Notes under the pieces: model-generated
Seen by the model: the letters and a program-made list of their open reading frames with translations, nothing else
Databases searched by the model: none
Told to the model about the DNA's origin: nothing
In this document: piece by piece, positions 35,863 to 44,069 of the stretch
How the letters are laid out: every line of letters starts with the position of its first letter
Numbering within the stretch: position 1 is the stretch's first letter
Translations under genes and position numbers: made by a program
Assembly: GCA_036307185.1 (NCBI GenBank)
Contig: JAXJYC010000064.1
Coordinates: 1-64,000 of the forward strand
DNA: 64,000 bases
Direction: 5' to 3'
From: SVEL01 sp017381055
GTDB lineage: Bacteria; Bacillota; Clostridia; Lachnospirales; Lachnospiraceae

Positions 35863-36600
35863 TTAGAAGTTAAACTTTTCCTTCTTACTTTTCCATGCCT
35901 TATCTAAATCTACGTAATACTTCTTCCAGTTATAAGGGTCAACTGCCACCTCTATAATTTCCCCTTCTGAAAAATATTTTGATAAGTCATTCCATACTGC
36001 ACCACTTTCAAATGTATAAGTACGATTTTCCATAGGCGCTTCTACTTTACAGCTTATGACCCAAGGTCTCTTTCCTAACAATTCTATGTTATTAGTCTGG
36101 TAAACATCTGTAATCTCTGCACTTACACGATAACCATGCTTCTTCAATTTATTTCTTCTGCATACCAACCATATATCCAATGCATATAATGGGGCAGCAA
36201 TTAAAAGAAGTATAATTCCAGCTATCTTATATCCCGAGCGAGTATTTACCCATCCCTTGATAAGTGCAACTGTTGGCTCCTTTGGATCAACATATACTAT
36301 AAGCTTTTCGCCTACTTCATAAATTTCCTGGCTATCCTTAAGTACTTCAATATGCTTATACTCTTTACCACCATATTCATAATCAATATAAACATCCGCA
36401 AACGTTATATCGTCTTCGCCTTTTCTTTCTTCACGAACATTGCTCTCTACCACATCTGCTTTAATTCTTACCGCTGTACTATAAAAAGCTCTATCTCTAT
36501 TTATATAAAATATTCCCATAGCTAAAAAAACTATGCCTAACACAGCAATTATTGATGCAAATATACGCAAGCCTTTATTGGCCTTCTTTAGTTTCTTCAT
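35863..36600 (-). CDS. DUF3592 domain membrane protein
   Basis: The 245-residue protein has a membrane segment (about 11-29), a beta-rich domain (ADVVESNVREER, YIDYEYGGKEYKH, GEKLIVYVDPKEPTVALI) typical of DUF3592, a second membrane segment (about 125-145) and a C-terminal domain with a second similar pattern ending in VAVDPYNWKKYYVDL. The VYVDP and VAVDP strands are characteristic. GGGAGG precedes the ATG. Function unknown. Confidence 0.7.
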   Translation of the reverse strand: MKKLKKANKGLRIFASIIAVLGIVFLAMGIFYINRDRAFYSTAVRIKADVVESNVREERKGEDDITFADVYIDYEYGGKEYKHIEVLKDSQEIYEVGEKLIVYVDPKEPTVALIKGWVNTRSGYKIAGIILLLIAAPLYALDIWLVCRRNKLKKHGYRVSAEITDVYQTNNIELLGKRPWVISCKVEAPMENRTYTFESGAVWNDLSKYFSEGEIIEVAVDPYNWKKYYVDLDKAWKSKKEKFNF

Positions 36601-36624
36601 AATATATGTCCCTCCCTTTATCCT

Positions 36625-37041
36625 CTATTGATTATCCGCACTTTTTCTAGCTCTTCTCTCTGTAATAACAGCGAGAATAATAGCTATTTCAAAGAATACT
36701 AACCATCCAATTAATATTGCTGGTTCATTAGCGTCAATCTTTGTAGGATTTTTTCTATTAACATATATCTTTAATGTCTGACCTTCCTGTTCATTTGGTA
36801 TTTTTTCTGTTTTGTTATATTGTATATCTTTATATACCTTTCCTTTGTATGAATATGTAACATATACCCTATAGTCATACTCTGACGAAGAACGCTCATG
36901 TCTTGTTATATAATTTACAACTGCTGTTACTGGATCACTTTCCATTCTGAATTTTACCTGCCATACTGACAAGCCAATAGCAACAATCGTATAAACTATT
37001 GCAACGATAATTAACCAATTTGATTTCTTTTTTTCTTCCAT
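36625..37041 (-). CDS. DUF3592 domain membrane protein, short
   Basis: The 138-residue protein is a single DUF3592 unit: membrane segment (about 8-26), outer beta domain (VTYSYKGKVYKDI, TLKIYVNRKNPTKI) and second membrane segment (about 105-123). It lies 24 bp before the longer DUF3592 gene and is the first gene of this group. Function unknown. Confidence 0.7.
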   Translation of the reverse strand: MEEKKKSNWLIIVAIVYTIVAIGLSVWQVKFRMESDPVTAVVNYITRHERSSSEYDYRVYVTYSYKGKVYKDIQYNKTEKIPNEQEGQTLKIYVNRKNPTKIDANEPAILIGWLVFFEIAIILAVITERRARKSADNQ

Positions 37042-37190
37042 TCTTTTATCCCTCTTTCCTCATAAGCATAATGCATATACCCTACCGTTATTCTGATAGT
37101 TGTATATGCACCATAATATGTGTATTAAATTGTAGTAGCCATAATACCAATATAGCTTTCTGTATTCTTTAACTTGTTCTTCTGTTTAAA

Positions 37191-37262
37191 TGCCCTCTGC
37201 GAGAATCGAACTCACAACTAACCCTTAGGAGGGGTTTGTTATATCCATTTAACTAAGAAGGC
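37191..37262 (-). tRNA. tRNA-Arg (anticodon CCU)
   Basis: On the minus strand the 72-nt sequence folds as a tRNA: acceptor GCCTTCT/AGAGGGC with one G-U pair, anticodon stem AACCC/GGGTT with loop CTCCTAA, and T-arm GAGTTCGATTCTC. The anticodon CCT reads AGG (Arg). The 3' CCA is not encoded. Confidence 0.95.
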
Positions 37263-37283
37263 CTGTTGAAAAACAACAAGGTA

Positions 37284-37312
37284 ATAATAGCAAAATTTAA
37301 CAAGGTAGTCAA
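37284..37312 (-). promoter_or_regulatory. Promoter of tRNA-Arg
   Basis: On the minus strand a -35 TTGACT (37307-37312), a 17-bp spacer and -10 TATTAT (37284-37289) lie 22 bp upstream of the tRNA. The -35 box sits inside the hairpin at 37305-37325. Confidence 0.75.
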
Positions 37313-37325
37313 TGAAAATGACTAC
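37305..37325 (-). terminator. Hairpin past the 37.3-kb membrane gene
   Basis: GTAGTCA / TGACTAC with a 7-nt loop lies 12 bp past the stop of the membrane protein gene. It lacks a T-run, and it overlaps the tRNA-Arg promoter. Confidence 0.4.
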
Positions 37326-37337
37326 TTATAACAGGGA

Positions 37338-37982
37338 TTAACCTAAGAATTCGTGCAAAATCGATTCAATAATATGATTGGTCGCAACGGGCACTGTTGC
37401 CTCTGTATTTGTACTAGGTAAAGGAATATGCTGCTTAGGAAGCTCATTTTTTCGTTCTTCCATAACAGGTTCAGATGTTTTGTTAGCGCGTTCCTTAGCT
37501 GGCTTAACTCTATGAAACAGCGTATTTTCTAGATAATCTTCCACCATAGATATAATCAATTGACAATGAGTTTCAAGAGAACACCCTTGCCTAAACAGAT
37601 AAAAGCATAAGGACATAATGGTAATAATATATGTAAAATGTGTATGCCCTTTTATGGCAAAAATTGTCGTCACAGCAAGATTAATAGACACTATGAATAG
37701 GCATATTTTATCTATTGTAAAAATATACTTTATTCCGCCTCCCTTTCCTAAAAGTGCTTTCTCTATAAAGCTCCTTGAGGAACGGATATTTATATCTAAC
37801 TTAGCAGAATTAGTGTAACGAAGCTTAATAGCTCTAAAGAAATCATTTGTGTTTTTGCTTATATTTGTTGCATATTTTCTGTATCGCAAAATGTTTGTTA
37901 ATGCAAAAACTTCTAATAGAAATGGAAGTATTGCAAGAAAAAAAATTGTTACCTTTATTATGTATATTGTTGAATCAGTCAC
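37338..37982 (-). CDS. Membrane protein of unknown function
   Basis: The start is set at a GTG (37982), because AAAGGTGG lies 7 nt upstream of it; longer starts run into the 163-bp repeat and lack a ribosome site. The 214-residue protein has a membrane segment (about 4-27), a polar middle, two more segments (about 83-103 and 108-126) and a Pro/Glu/Lys-rich tail from about 155. I do not recognise it. Its start lies 29 bp after the repeat element. Confidence 0.55.
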   Translation of the reverse strand: MTDSTIYIIKVTIFFLAILPFLLEVFALTNILRYRKYATNISKNTNDFFRAIKLRYTNSAKLDINIRSSRSFIEKALLGKGGGIKYIFTIDKICLFIVSINLAVTTIFAIKGHTHFTYIITIMSLCFYLFRQGCSLETHCQLIISMVEDYLENTLFHRVKPAKERANKTSEPVMEERKNELPKQHIPLPSTNTEATVPVATNHIIESILHEFLG

Positions 37983-38011
37983 CAGTAATCCACCTTTCAT
38001 TGTTATGTAAG

Positions 38012-38174
38012 ATTCAACGGATTGCTTCGTGCTCCGCACTCCCACAATCCTACACAATATTCGCATATCGCAGAGCTAAAACTCCGCTTTTATGCTCATA
38101 TTGTGGCATGTCAACACGTCATTAAACCACCATTGTGCAAGCACAAGTGGTTTATGACCTTTTGACACTTGAAT
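38012..38174. repeat. 163-bp structured intergenic repeat, copy 2
   Basis: The element is the same length and orientation as the copy at 7970-8132. Ends are inverted, here as a 10-bp perfect pair TAAGATTCAA (38008-38017) and TTGAATCTTA (38169-38178). Stems seen on the minus strand include GTCAT-AAACCAC / GTGGTTT-a-ATGAC, TTGTGC-tt-GCACAA, and GTGC-gga-GCAC inside GGATTG/CAATCC. Base changes relative to copy 1 mostly keep the stems. It lies 29 bp upstream of the membrane gene start. Confidence 0.9.
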
Positions 38175-38178
38175 CTTA

Positions 38179-38441
38179 TATAATAAAGCATAACATTTGG
38201 TGGAATATAAGCAAGGAAAAGCCTTCGACAAAATATCCGTTTTTATTGCATTGTTATATATAAAATGCTAAAATCTTACTAGGCAGAATTTTATTAATTA
38301 TTCTAAAAAGTAGGTTTTATGAGTCGCTTATTTTCTTTATATTCTGCTTAAATCCAATTTACTAATTTAATATGATAATAATAAGGTTTAAGCTAGAGCC
38401 TTATTTTTGTCATTAACTATTTTACCAAGGAGGTCTTTAAA
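38179..38441 (+). promoter_or_regulatory. Leader of the nuclease-like gene, with hairpin
   Basis: This non-coding stretch precedes the PD-(D/E)XK-like gene. A stem AATAAGG / CCTTATT followed by TTTG (38380-38408) looks like an intrinsic terminator only about 20 nt before the AGGAGGT ribosome site (38428-38434), so it may insulate the gene or act as an attenuator. I see no other gene here. Confidence 0.5.
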
Positions 38442-39317
38442 ATTAACACAATAACAGAAACCAAAAATAAACCACAGGTAATTAATAAAGACGATAAATT
38501 ACTGCAGTGGCATCCAGCATTTTTTGCTGGAATACAAATTGAGTTTAGGGATGAGTCATCCAAACTTATATTTGAAAGAGAACACAGTCTTAGCACAAAA
38601 CCAATGCAAATAGATGTTATTGTTATTAAGAAACGTGACGAAGATACAATACATAAAAACATAGGGCAAATATTTAAAAAATATAATATTATTGAATATA
38701 AAGGCCCTACTGATTATCTAAGCGTAGATGATTTCTACAAAGTTTATGGATATACTTGCTTTTATAAATCCACATCTGATTCCATAGATAATATTAAAAT
38801 AACAGATTTAACAATAACATTTGTCTGTAATAAATTCCCAACAAAATTAGCTAAACATCTTTCAGATATACGCGGTTTCACTATTGATAAAATTGAATCG
38901 GGGATATATTATATAGGCAAGGACATTATTCCGATACAGCTTCTTGTTACATCTGAGTTATCAGAGAAAGTAAATTTGTGGCTAAGAAGTTTGACAAATG
39001 ATTTGACTAGTTTAGATATTATTAATAAATTATCTAGGGAATATAGCATGCATCAATATAATGAATTATATAAATCGATGATGAATATTATCACTAGAGC
39101 GAATAAAGAAAGATTTAAGGAGGTAATGGGTATGTGCGAAGCATTAAAAGAGCTTTGGGCTGACGATATTGAACAATCTAGAAACGAAGGAATAAGATGT
39201 ACTATTGATTCTTGCAAGGAACTTGGTGGAACAGAAGAACAAATTCATGCATTGTTAGTTAAAAATTATAAAATCACAGAAGAAGAAGCTGAAGAATATA
39301 TGAAACTATATTGGTAG
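38442..39317 (+). CDS. PD-(D/E)XK nuclease-like protein (Rpn/transposase-like), ATT start
   Basis: The reading frame is open and family-like upstream of the first ATG (38604): it includes KLLQWHPAFFAGIQIEF and HSLSTKPMQIDVIVIKK. The only good ribosome site, AGGAGGT (38428-38434), is 7 nt before an ATT codon at 38442, which I take as the start (291 residues). The first half has a nuclease-type pattern: Asp in QIDVIVI, then Glu-x-Lys in EYKGPTDYLS. The C-terminal half is helical and charged. Similar proteins are abundant in gut Clostridia and resemble Rpn-type recombination nucleases. If ATT is not used, the gene may be a pseudogene with a lost start. Confidence 0.65.
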   Translation: MNTITETKNKPQVINKDDKLLQWHPAFFAGIQIEFRDESSKLIFEREHSLSTKPMQIDVIVIKKRDEDTIHKNIGQIFKKYNIIEYKGPTDYLSVDDFYKVYGYTCFYKSTSDSIDNIKITDLTITFVCNKFPTKLAKHLSDIRGFTIDKIESGIYYIGKDIIPIQLLVTSELSEKVNLWLRSLTNDLTSLDIINKLSREYSMHQYNELYKSMMNIITRANKERFKEVMGMCEALKELWADDIEQSRNEGIRCTIDSCKELGGTEEQIHALLVKNYKITEEEAEEYMKLYW

Positions 39318-39341
39318 TATAACCAAAATATTATAAAGCAA

Positions 39342-39371
39342 AAAGGTGCATATCTCTTGATATGCACCTTT
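39342..39371. terminator. Bidirectional terminator between convergent genes
   Basis: A perfect 13-bp stem AAAGGTGCATATC / GATATGCACCTTT with a 4-nt loop lies between the plus-strand nuclease-like gene (ends 39317) and the minus-strand DUF3881 gene (ends 39376). A and T runs at both ends allow termination in both directions. Confidence 0.9.
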
Positions 39372-39375
39372 CTTA

Positions 39376-40269
39376 TTACTCCGCGCCATCTCCTCGCGGT
39401 AAAATTATTCTACCTTGCAACCATATATTTCCTTTAAATCTTCTGCCTGGTTGTGGCTCTCCCTCTAAATCCATCTCATTTATCGCTAGATTAATAAGTA
39501 CATCATTATAATTAAGTGTTAAGAGGTATACTCCCTCACCTGTAATCTGATTTCTTATAATCTCCACAGTTGCAATGTCTGCAATTATGCTATACATATC
39601 ACTTTCAAGTCCATATGGCATAAATGATGATGCTACGATAGTGAATACATCCTCATGAGCTAATCTTTTTGATATCTTTGCATATGTATCCATATCTTCA
39701 AAGGTGAGCGCCTCCATAGCCGACTCGTCACCCTGTCTTGCAGCTGATATAAGATTTGTTCGTCTCTTTAGGGCTTGCTTTTTCTTATTCTCATCATTTG
39801 GTGACATCTTTATAGGAAGCAGCACCATTCCAGACAATGATAAAGCACTAAAGATTACAGAACAATATCTTGGCATCTCCTTTTTTCTTGCCTTCATATG
39901 CATAATATCCATTGCATTTTGCACGTGAAAAATCATGGACACACCTACTCGCAAATCCTCACAAGCTCCAAGAAAAGCATTCTTTTCATAGCGCTTCTCC
40001 ACTGTTACATCCTCGTGAATATTATTATACTGTCCTACTACAAATGGAAAATAATAATCTATATCCATAGTCTTTTCAGATACGCTTGTTCCATTCCAAG
40101 CTATACCAATGTTCTTTCCAAAGAGCTTTCTAAGTTCTACTAACTTATCATCTCCAAAGCCCGTAAGTTCACTCTGACCATCTATCTTCTTCACGTCTGT
40201 AAGCAGGCCAATTATAGATTTTTTAGTTGTATATTTGCTAAATCCAATAGCTCGTAAATAACTATGCAT
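39376..40269 (-). CDS. DUF3881 family protein
   Basis: The start at MHSYLRAIGFSKY is chosen because family members begin this way and AAGGGGATAG precedes it; a longer frame exists but lacks a ribosome site. The 297-residue soluble protein has LRAIGFS, DIDYYFPFVVG and a GKNIGIAWNG segment. DUF3881 proteins are common in Lachnospiraceae and of unknown function. It stands alone between a convergent gene and a divergent one. Confidence 0.75.
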   Translation of the reverse strand: MHSYLRAIGFSKYTTKKSIIGLLTDVKKIDGQSELTGFGDDKLVELRKLFGKNIGIAWNGTSVSEKTMDIDYYFPFVVGQYNNIHEDVTVEKRYEKNAFLGACEDLRVGVSMIFHVQNAMDIMHMKARKKEMPRYCSVIFSALSLSGMVLLPIKMSPNDENKKKQALKRRTNLISAARQGDESAMEALTFEDMDTYAKISKRLAHEDVFTIVASSFMPYGLESDMYSIIADIATVEIIRNQITGEGVYLLTLNYNDVLINLAINEMDLEGEPQPGRRFKGNIWLQGRIILPRGDGAE

Positions 40270-40425
40270 CTCTATCCCCTTTTGGTCTAAAATACTTATC
40301 TGTTTCACACTATACACTGATTTTGAAAAAAATCAACTAATTTCCACAAAAAATCTTATATAAAATTTGTAAAAATCCTTTATATATGGTATTATTGATT
40401 TATTAACGTGACCTTGGAGGTGCTT

Positions 40426-41718
40426 ATGGATAAGCAGAAGAATTATAGAAAGAATTATGGAATACCATTCTTCTCAATGGCATTCCTTGCAGCTTGTGTT
40501 TTTGAATTTTATTGGATCATGAGTAATCCTTATGACCATTTTATGTTGATAGGTATAGGTATTATTATGCTCATTACTGGATATCTTACAGTTGATAGCA
40601 TACTTAAGATTAAAGCCGACAGCGATGCAGAAAAAGCTGAGCAGAATGATATGATTCTTAAAGCTCAGAAAGCAATCTATATTGCTACTAAGAAAAATGC
40701 TAAGGATGCTGATATGAGACAAGCACAGAGCGTAAAAGCTGTAGAACTTATGATGAACAAAATGATTACTTCTCAGCAGGCTCTTCTTGAAGATAAGAAA
40801 TCTGATGGCGATGATATGACTTCACTTATCGATCAGTTATCTGCTTCTAATGCAAAGCTTGCCAAGGAAGTTCAGTCAGCTATAACAGTTAACCAGTTAG
40901 TTAAAGCAAATGCTGACTTGGTAAAAAATGTAAAAGAGGCTTTAAGCGCTAATTCTATGAGTGCATCTGAGGCTTCAGACCTTAGTGCTTATGTATCTGC
41001 TGCAGTTGCTACACCAGTAGCAGCTCCTCAGCCTGTAGTTGCTCCTCAACCAGCCGTAGCTCCTACTCCTGTAGTGGCTCCTCAACCAGCTGTAGCTCCT
41101 ACTCCGGTTATTGTTCCTGAAGTTGTTGCTGAACCGGAACCTATTATCGTTCCTGAAGTTGTTGCTGAACCGGAACCTATTATCGTTCCTGAGGTTGTTG
41201 CTGAACCGGAACCTATGATTGTTCCTGAGGTTGTTGCTGAGCCAGAACCTATCATTATTCCTGATGTTATTACTGAACCAGAGGCTGAACCTATCATCAT
41301 TGAGGATGCTGAGGTTGTACCTACTATGGATGATTTAGGCTTTGATTTAAATGAATTAGATATGTCTACAATGCCTAATGAGGATGATGATTTTGATGCT
41401 ACTATGAATGAAATCGAAAACGAAATCAACCTTGATAAGATGGCTGAAAGCGAAGCCCTTGAAGATATAACTATTCCTGATGAAATGACCCCTGAGCTTG
41501 ATGCCGCTATAGATGATGGTAGTGATATACTGATGGATTCTATAGATGACGAAAATGACATTATGATAGATACTATCGGTGACGACGACTCAGGTGATAC
41601 AAATATTGAAGTTGACACTATTACAGAAGAAAGCAATCCATTTGCCTCTAAGGTAGATGATTCGCCAAACAAACAATTGACCGAGGAGGAAATAGCAGCA
41701 CTTTTTGCTAGCCTATAA
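40426..41718 (+). CDS. Membrane protein with Pro/Glu/Val repeats and acidic tail
   Basis: The start at MDKQKNYRKNY follows GGAGGTG. The 430-residue protein has two membrane segments (about 14-30 and 37-56), a long helical region (about 60-190), an Ala/Pro/Val stretch, then four near-perfect 12-residue repeats IIVPEVVAEPEP (DNA 41107-41250), and a very acidic tail. It ends in LTEEEIAALFASL, resembling the FliM/FliY N-terminal motif LSQDEIDALL. I do not recognise the family. The stop is 4 bp before the exonuclease gene, so the two form an operon. Confidence 0.6.
   Translation: MDKQKNYRKNYGIPFFSMAFLAACVFEFYWIMSNPYDHFMLIGIGIIMLITGYLTVDSILKIKADSDAEKAEQNDMILKAQKAIYIATKKNAKDADMRQAQSVKAVELMMNKMITSQQALLEDKKSDGDDMTSLIDQLSASNAKLAKEVQSAITVNQLVKANADLVKNVKEALSANSMSASEASDLSAYVSAAVATPVAAPQPVVAPQPAVAPTPVVAPQPAVAPTPVIVPEVVAEPEPIIVPEVVAEPEPIIVPEVVAEPEPMIVPEVVAEPEPIIIPDVITEPEAEPIIIEDAEVVPTMDDLGFDLNELDMSTMPNEDDDFDATMNEIENEINLDKMAESEALEDITIPDEMTPELDAAIDDGSDILMDSIDDENDIMIDTIGDDDSGDTNIEVDTITEESNPFASKVDDSPNKQLTEEEIAALFASL
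41107..41286 (+). repeat. 36-bp coding tandem repeat
   Basis: Five consecutive 36-bp units encode I/V-I-V-P-E-V-V-A-E-P-E-P; units 1-4 are nearly identical in DNA and unit 5 has diverged. Preceding DNA (about 41020-41106) also repeats an Ala-Pro-Gln/Thr-Pro unit. Such in-frame repeats can change in number. Confidence 0.9.
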
Positions 41719-41722
41719 AACT

Positions 41723-42673
41723 ATGAACTATATAGTATTAGACCTTGAGTGGAATCAAGTTTCTCCCGGCAAAGAGCCCGGAGTTAAAGACTTGCCTTTC
41801 GAAATTATCGAAATAGGTGCTGTCAAACTGGATTCTTCTATGAATAAAATTTCAGAATTTTGCCAGGTCATACGCCCTAAGGTATATCCTCACGTACACT
41901 ATAAAATCAAAGAGATTACTCACCTTGATTCAAAAACTCTTGCTCTTGGCAAGCCATTTCCAGAGGTTTTCTCAAGATTTTTAAAATGGTGTGGCGATGA
42001 CTTTATGATATGCACCTGGGGACCTATGGATGTAACAGAGCTTCAGCGTAATATGAAGTACTATAATTTCCCATTGTTTAAAACACCTGTATTCTTCTAC
42101 GATATTCAAAAGATTTTTGGCATCGTATATGAAGATAGAAAAATCAAGCGTTCTCTTGAATGGGCTATCGATTACTTAAAGATAGCAAAAGACGAGGGCT
42201 TCCACCGTGCTTTAAGCGATGCATATTACACTGCACAGATTATGACACATCTTAAACCACAAGATATCCATGACAACTATTCTATAGATTGCTTCCAAAA
42301 ACCTAAAAATCGAAAAGAGCAAATTTCTGTTGTCTATGAAACATACTCTAAGTTTATCTCTAGAGAATTTGAGAATAAGCTAGAGGTACTTAAGGATAAA
42401 GATGTCAATTCCACTACATGCTACAAATGTGGAAAGAAAACAAGAAAGAAGATTAGATGGTTTTCTGATAATTCCAAAACCTACTTCTGTTTAGCAAAAT
42501 GCGATGAACACGGTTGGTTAAAAGGTAAAATTCGACTTAGAAAATCAGACGATGAAAAAATATATGTTATTAAAACACTTAAGCTTACAGATGATATCGG
42601 AGCTGATTCCATAAGAAAACGCCAAACTGAAATAAGACGTAAGCGCCGTGAAAAAAGAGCAAGAGCTGATTAA
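41723..42673 (+). CDS. DnaQ-like 3'-5' exonuclease with zinc-binding tail
   Basis: The start at ATG 41723 (MNYIVLDLEWNQ) is 4 bp after the previous stop. The 316-residue protein has the DEDDh exonuclease motifs: ExoI LDLEWNQ (Asp, Glu), ExoII with CTWGPMDVTEL, and ExoIII HRALSDAYYTA (His and Asp). After the domain, about residues 225-270 carry CYKCGKK and CLAKCDEHG, a likely zinc site, then a basic tail. The family trims DNA or RNA ends; the substrate here is not known. A hairpin overlaps the last codons. Confidence 0.85.
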   Translation: MNYIVLDLEWNQVSPGKEPGVKDLPFEIIEIGAVKLDSSMNKISEFCQVIRPKVYPHVHYKIKEITHLDSKTLALGKPFPEVFSRFLKWCGDDFMICTWGPMDVTELQRNMKYYNFPLFKTPVFFYDIQKIFGIVYEDRKIKRSLEWAIDYLKIAKDEGFHRALSDAYYTAQIMTHLKPQDIHDNYSIDCFQKPKNRKEQISVVYETYSKFISREFENKLEVLKDKDVNSTTCYKCGKKTRKKIRWFSDNSKTYFCLAKCDEHGWLKGKIRLRKSDDEKIYVIKTLKLTDDIGADSIRKRQTEIRRKRREKRARAD

Positions 42674-42696
42674 TTTTCAAATTAACAGCTCTTGCT
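42658..42696. terminator. Bidirectional terminator overlapping gene end
   Basis: AGCAAGAGCTG pairs with CAGCTCTTGCT around a 17-nt loop, followed by TTTATCTTTT on the plus strand. The left arm encodes the last residues of the exonuclease. It lies between that gene and the convergent carboxypeptidase gene. Confidence 0.8.
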
Positions 42697-42713
42697 TTAT
42701 CTTTTATAACATC

Positions 42714-44069
42714 TTAATGAAGTCGATTATTTTTAAATAATTTTTTTCTAGCCCTTTTAACCTTTCTCTTACCACTAGTCTTTCGTAATATTTTTATTAC
42801 TAAAAACAAAACTAAAATACCGGCTAAAATGCCACCCACTACATATATATTTATAGGAAATTCCTTCTTCTTTTGAACATCTTGTTCCTCTTCTTCTCTA
42901 TAAGGCGATGCTTCACTACTTTCTTCTTTGTTCACATTTAATCTAAGGCTTGTCTTTCCTAAACTATTATCACCAATTTTATACTCTATATTAGCTATAA
43001 CTCCATCCTGTGTCTGTTCTACATAAGTCAACTCATAGCCAATATTTTGAAGTGAGCTTCCTTTAGGAACTGTTACATAACCATCATCTAATTCCATTAA
43101 ATTTAGTTCACTTCCATACAAATGATCTCTACTGACAAAATAGCTATCATTTGATTGTCCAAATCGAGACTCATTACCCTTTATAGATATGTTTTCAAAA
43201 TCCCCAAAACCGTATTCAAATAGAAGTCTTGTGTCACTAAATACTGTTTCTGCTCCAGATTTCATAACAACACACATTAAATTTCTTCCATCTCGACTAG
43301 CATAGGTTACAAGAGTTTTTCCTGCTTCGTCTGTATATCCTGTCTTTCCACCCTTGGCATATGCATAATACTGCATACCTCTATTTACTAACATATCGTG
43401 TCTATTCCAAATTCTTACAATATCTGGCTGCACATTAGTAGGATTAACTGTATAACTAGGAGTGCCCCATACATCCATAAATGTGGAATTCTTCATAGCC
43501 TCTATAGATATAAGTGCCATATCATACGCTGTTGTATAGTGATTATCATCATGAAGACCTGTAGCATTAACAAAATTAGTATTTACAGCTCCTATTTCCT
43601 TGGCCCTCTCTGTCATAAGTTTACCAAACTCTTCTTCTGTTCCTGCTATTTTCATTCCTAGACCAATAGCCACCTCATTTGCAGAACGCAACATAAGAAC
43701 ATATAATAAATCTCTTATATTTACCGTTTCTCCTGGCACATAACCATACTTGGCTGCATCCCATGGAAGAGCATTGATTATCTCTTGAGTAAATGTAAAA
43801 CTATCCTCTAAAGCACAATTTTCCACTGCTAAAAGGCCTGTCATTATCTTAGTAATACTTGCAGGATACAGTTTTTCATGTGCATTCTTAGCGTACAAGA
43901 TAGCCCCCGTATCCATATCTATTAAAATAGCCGCATAACCATTAATCTCTGGCGCCTCTGGATATGCTACAGTAGATTCCACTGTAACCTTTTCTTCCTC
44001 AGCAAAAGCAGGTTCTATATTAACAAATAAAATTGCTATAATTGATAATAGTGTTATAATCCTTTTCAT
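42714..44069 (-). CDS. D-alanyl-D-alanine carboxypeptidase (PBP5-type)
   Basis: The 451-residue enzyme trims the terminal D-Ala of peptidoglycan stem peptides outside the cell. It has a signal peptide cut after AFA (about 23), the serine-enzyme triad S-x-x-K in SITKIMTG, S-x-N in SANEV, and K-T-G in KGGKTGYTDEAG, a C-terminal beta domain and a membrane anchor (about 405-425) with a basic tail. It starts one base after the stop of the V-ATPase subunit D gene, with GAGGAAAG inside that gene, so it is coupled to the ATPase operon. Confidence 0.95.
   Translation of the reverse strand: MKRIITLLSIIAILFVNIEPAFAEEEKVTVESTVAYPEAPEINGYAAILIDMDTGAILYAKNAHEKLYPASITKIMTGLLAVENCALEDSFTFTQEIINALPWDAAKYGYVPGETVNIRDLLYVLMLRSANEVAIGLGMKIAGTEEEFGKLMTERAKEIGAVNTNFVNATGLHDDNHYTTAYDMALISIEAMKNSTFMDVWGTPSYTVNPTNVQPDIVRIWNRHDMLVNRGMQYYAYAKGGKTGYTDEAGKTLVTYASRDGRNLMCVVMKSGAETVFSDTRLLFEYGFGDFENISIKGNESRFGQSNDSYFVSRDHLYGSELNLMELDDGYVTVPKGSSLQNIGYELTYVEQTQDGVIANIEYKIGDNSLGKTSLRLNVNKEESSEASPYREEEEQDVQKKKEFPINIYVVGGILAGILVLFLVIKILRKTSGKRKVKRARKKLFKNNRLH

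Noticed and set aside
38001..38066. Longer N-terminus for the 37.3-kb membrane protein
   Set aside because: These codons lie within the 163-bp repeat and have no ribosome site; the GTG at 37982 does.
38417..38662. Minus-strand frame of 81 residues across the nuclease-like gene start
   Set aside because: The plus frame has a ribosome site and family-like sequence here; the minus frame has neither.
41100..41290. Possible CRISPR array
   Set aside because: The repeats are directly adjacent, in frame and coding, with no spacers. No CRISPR or cas genes are seen elsewhere.
41082..41672. Open frame of 196 residues on the minus strand, rich in Ser and Gly-Ser repeats
   Set aside because: It is antisense to the Pro/Glu repeat gene, mirrors its tandem repeats, and lacks a ribosome site.
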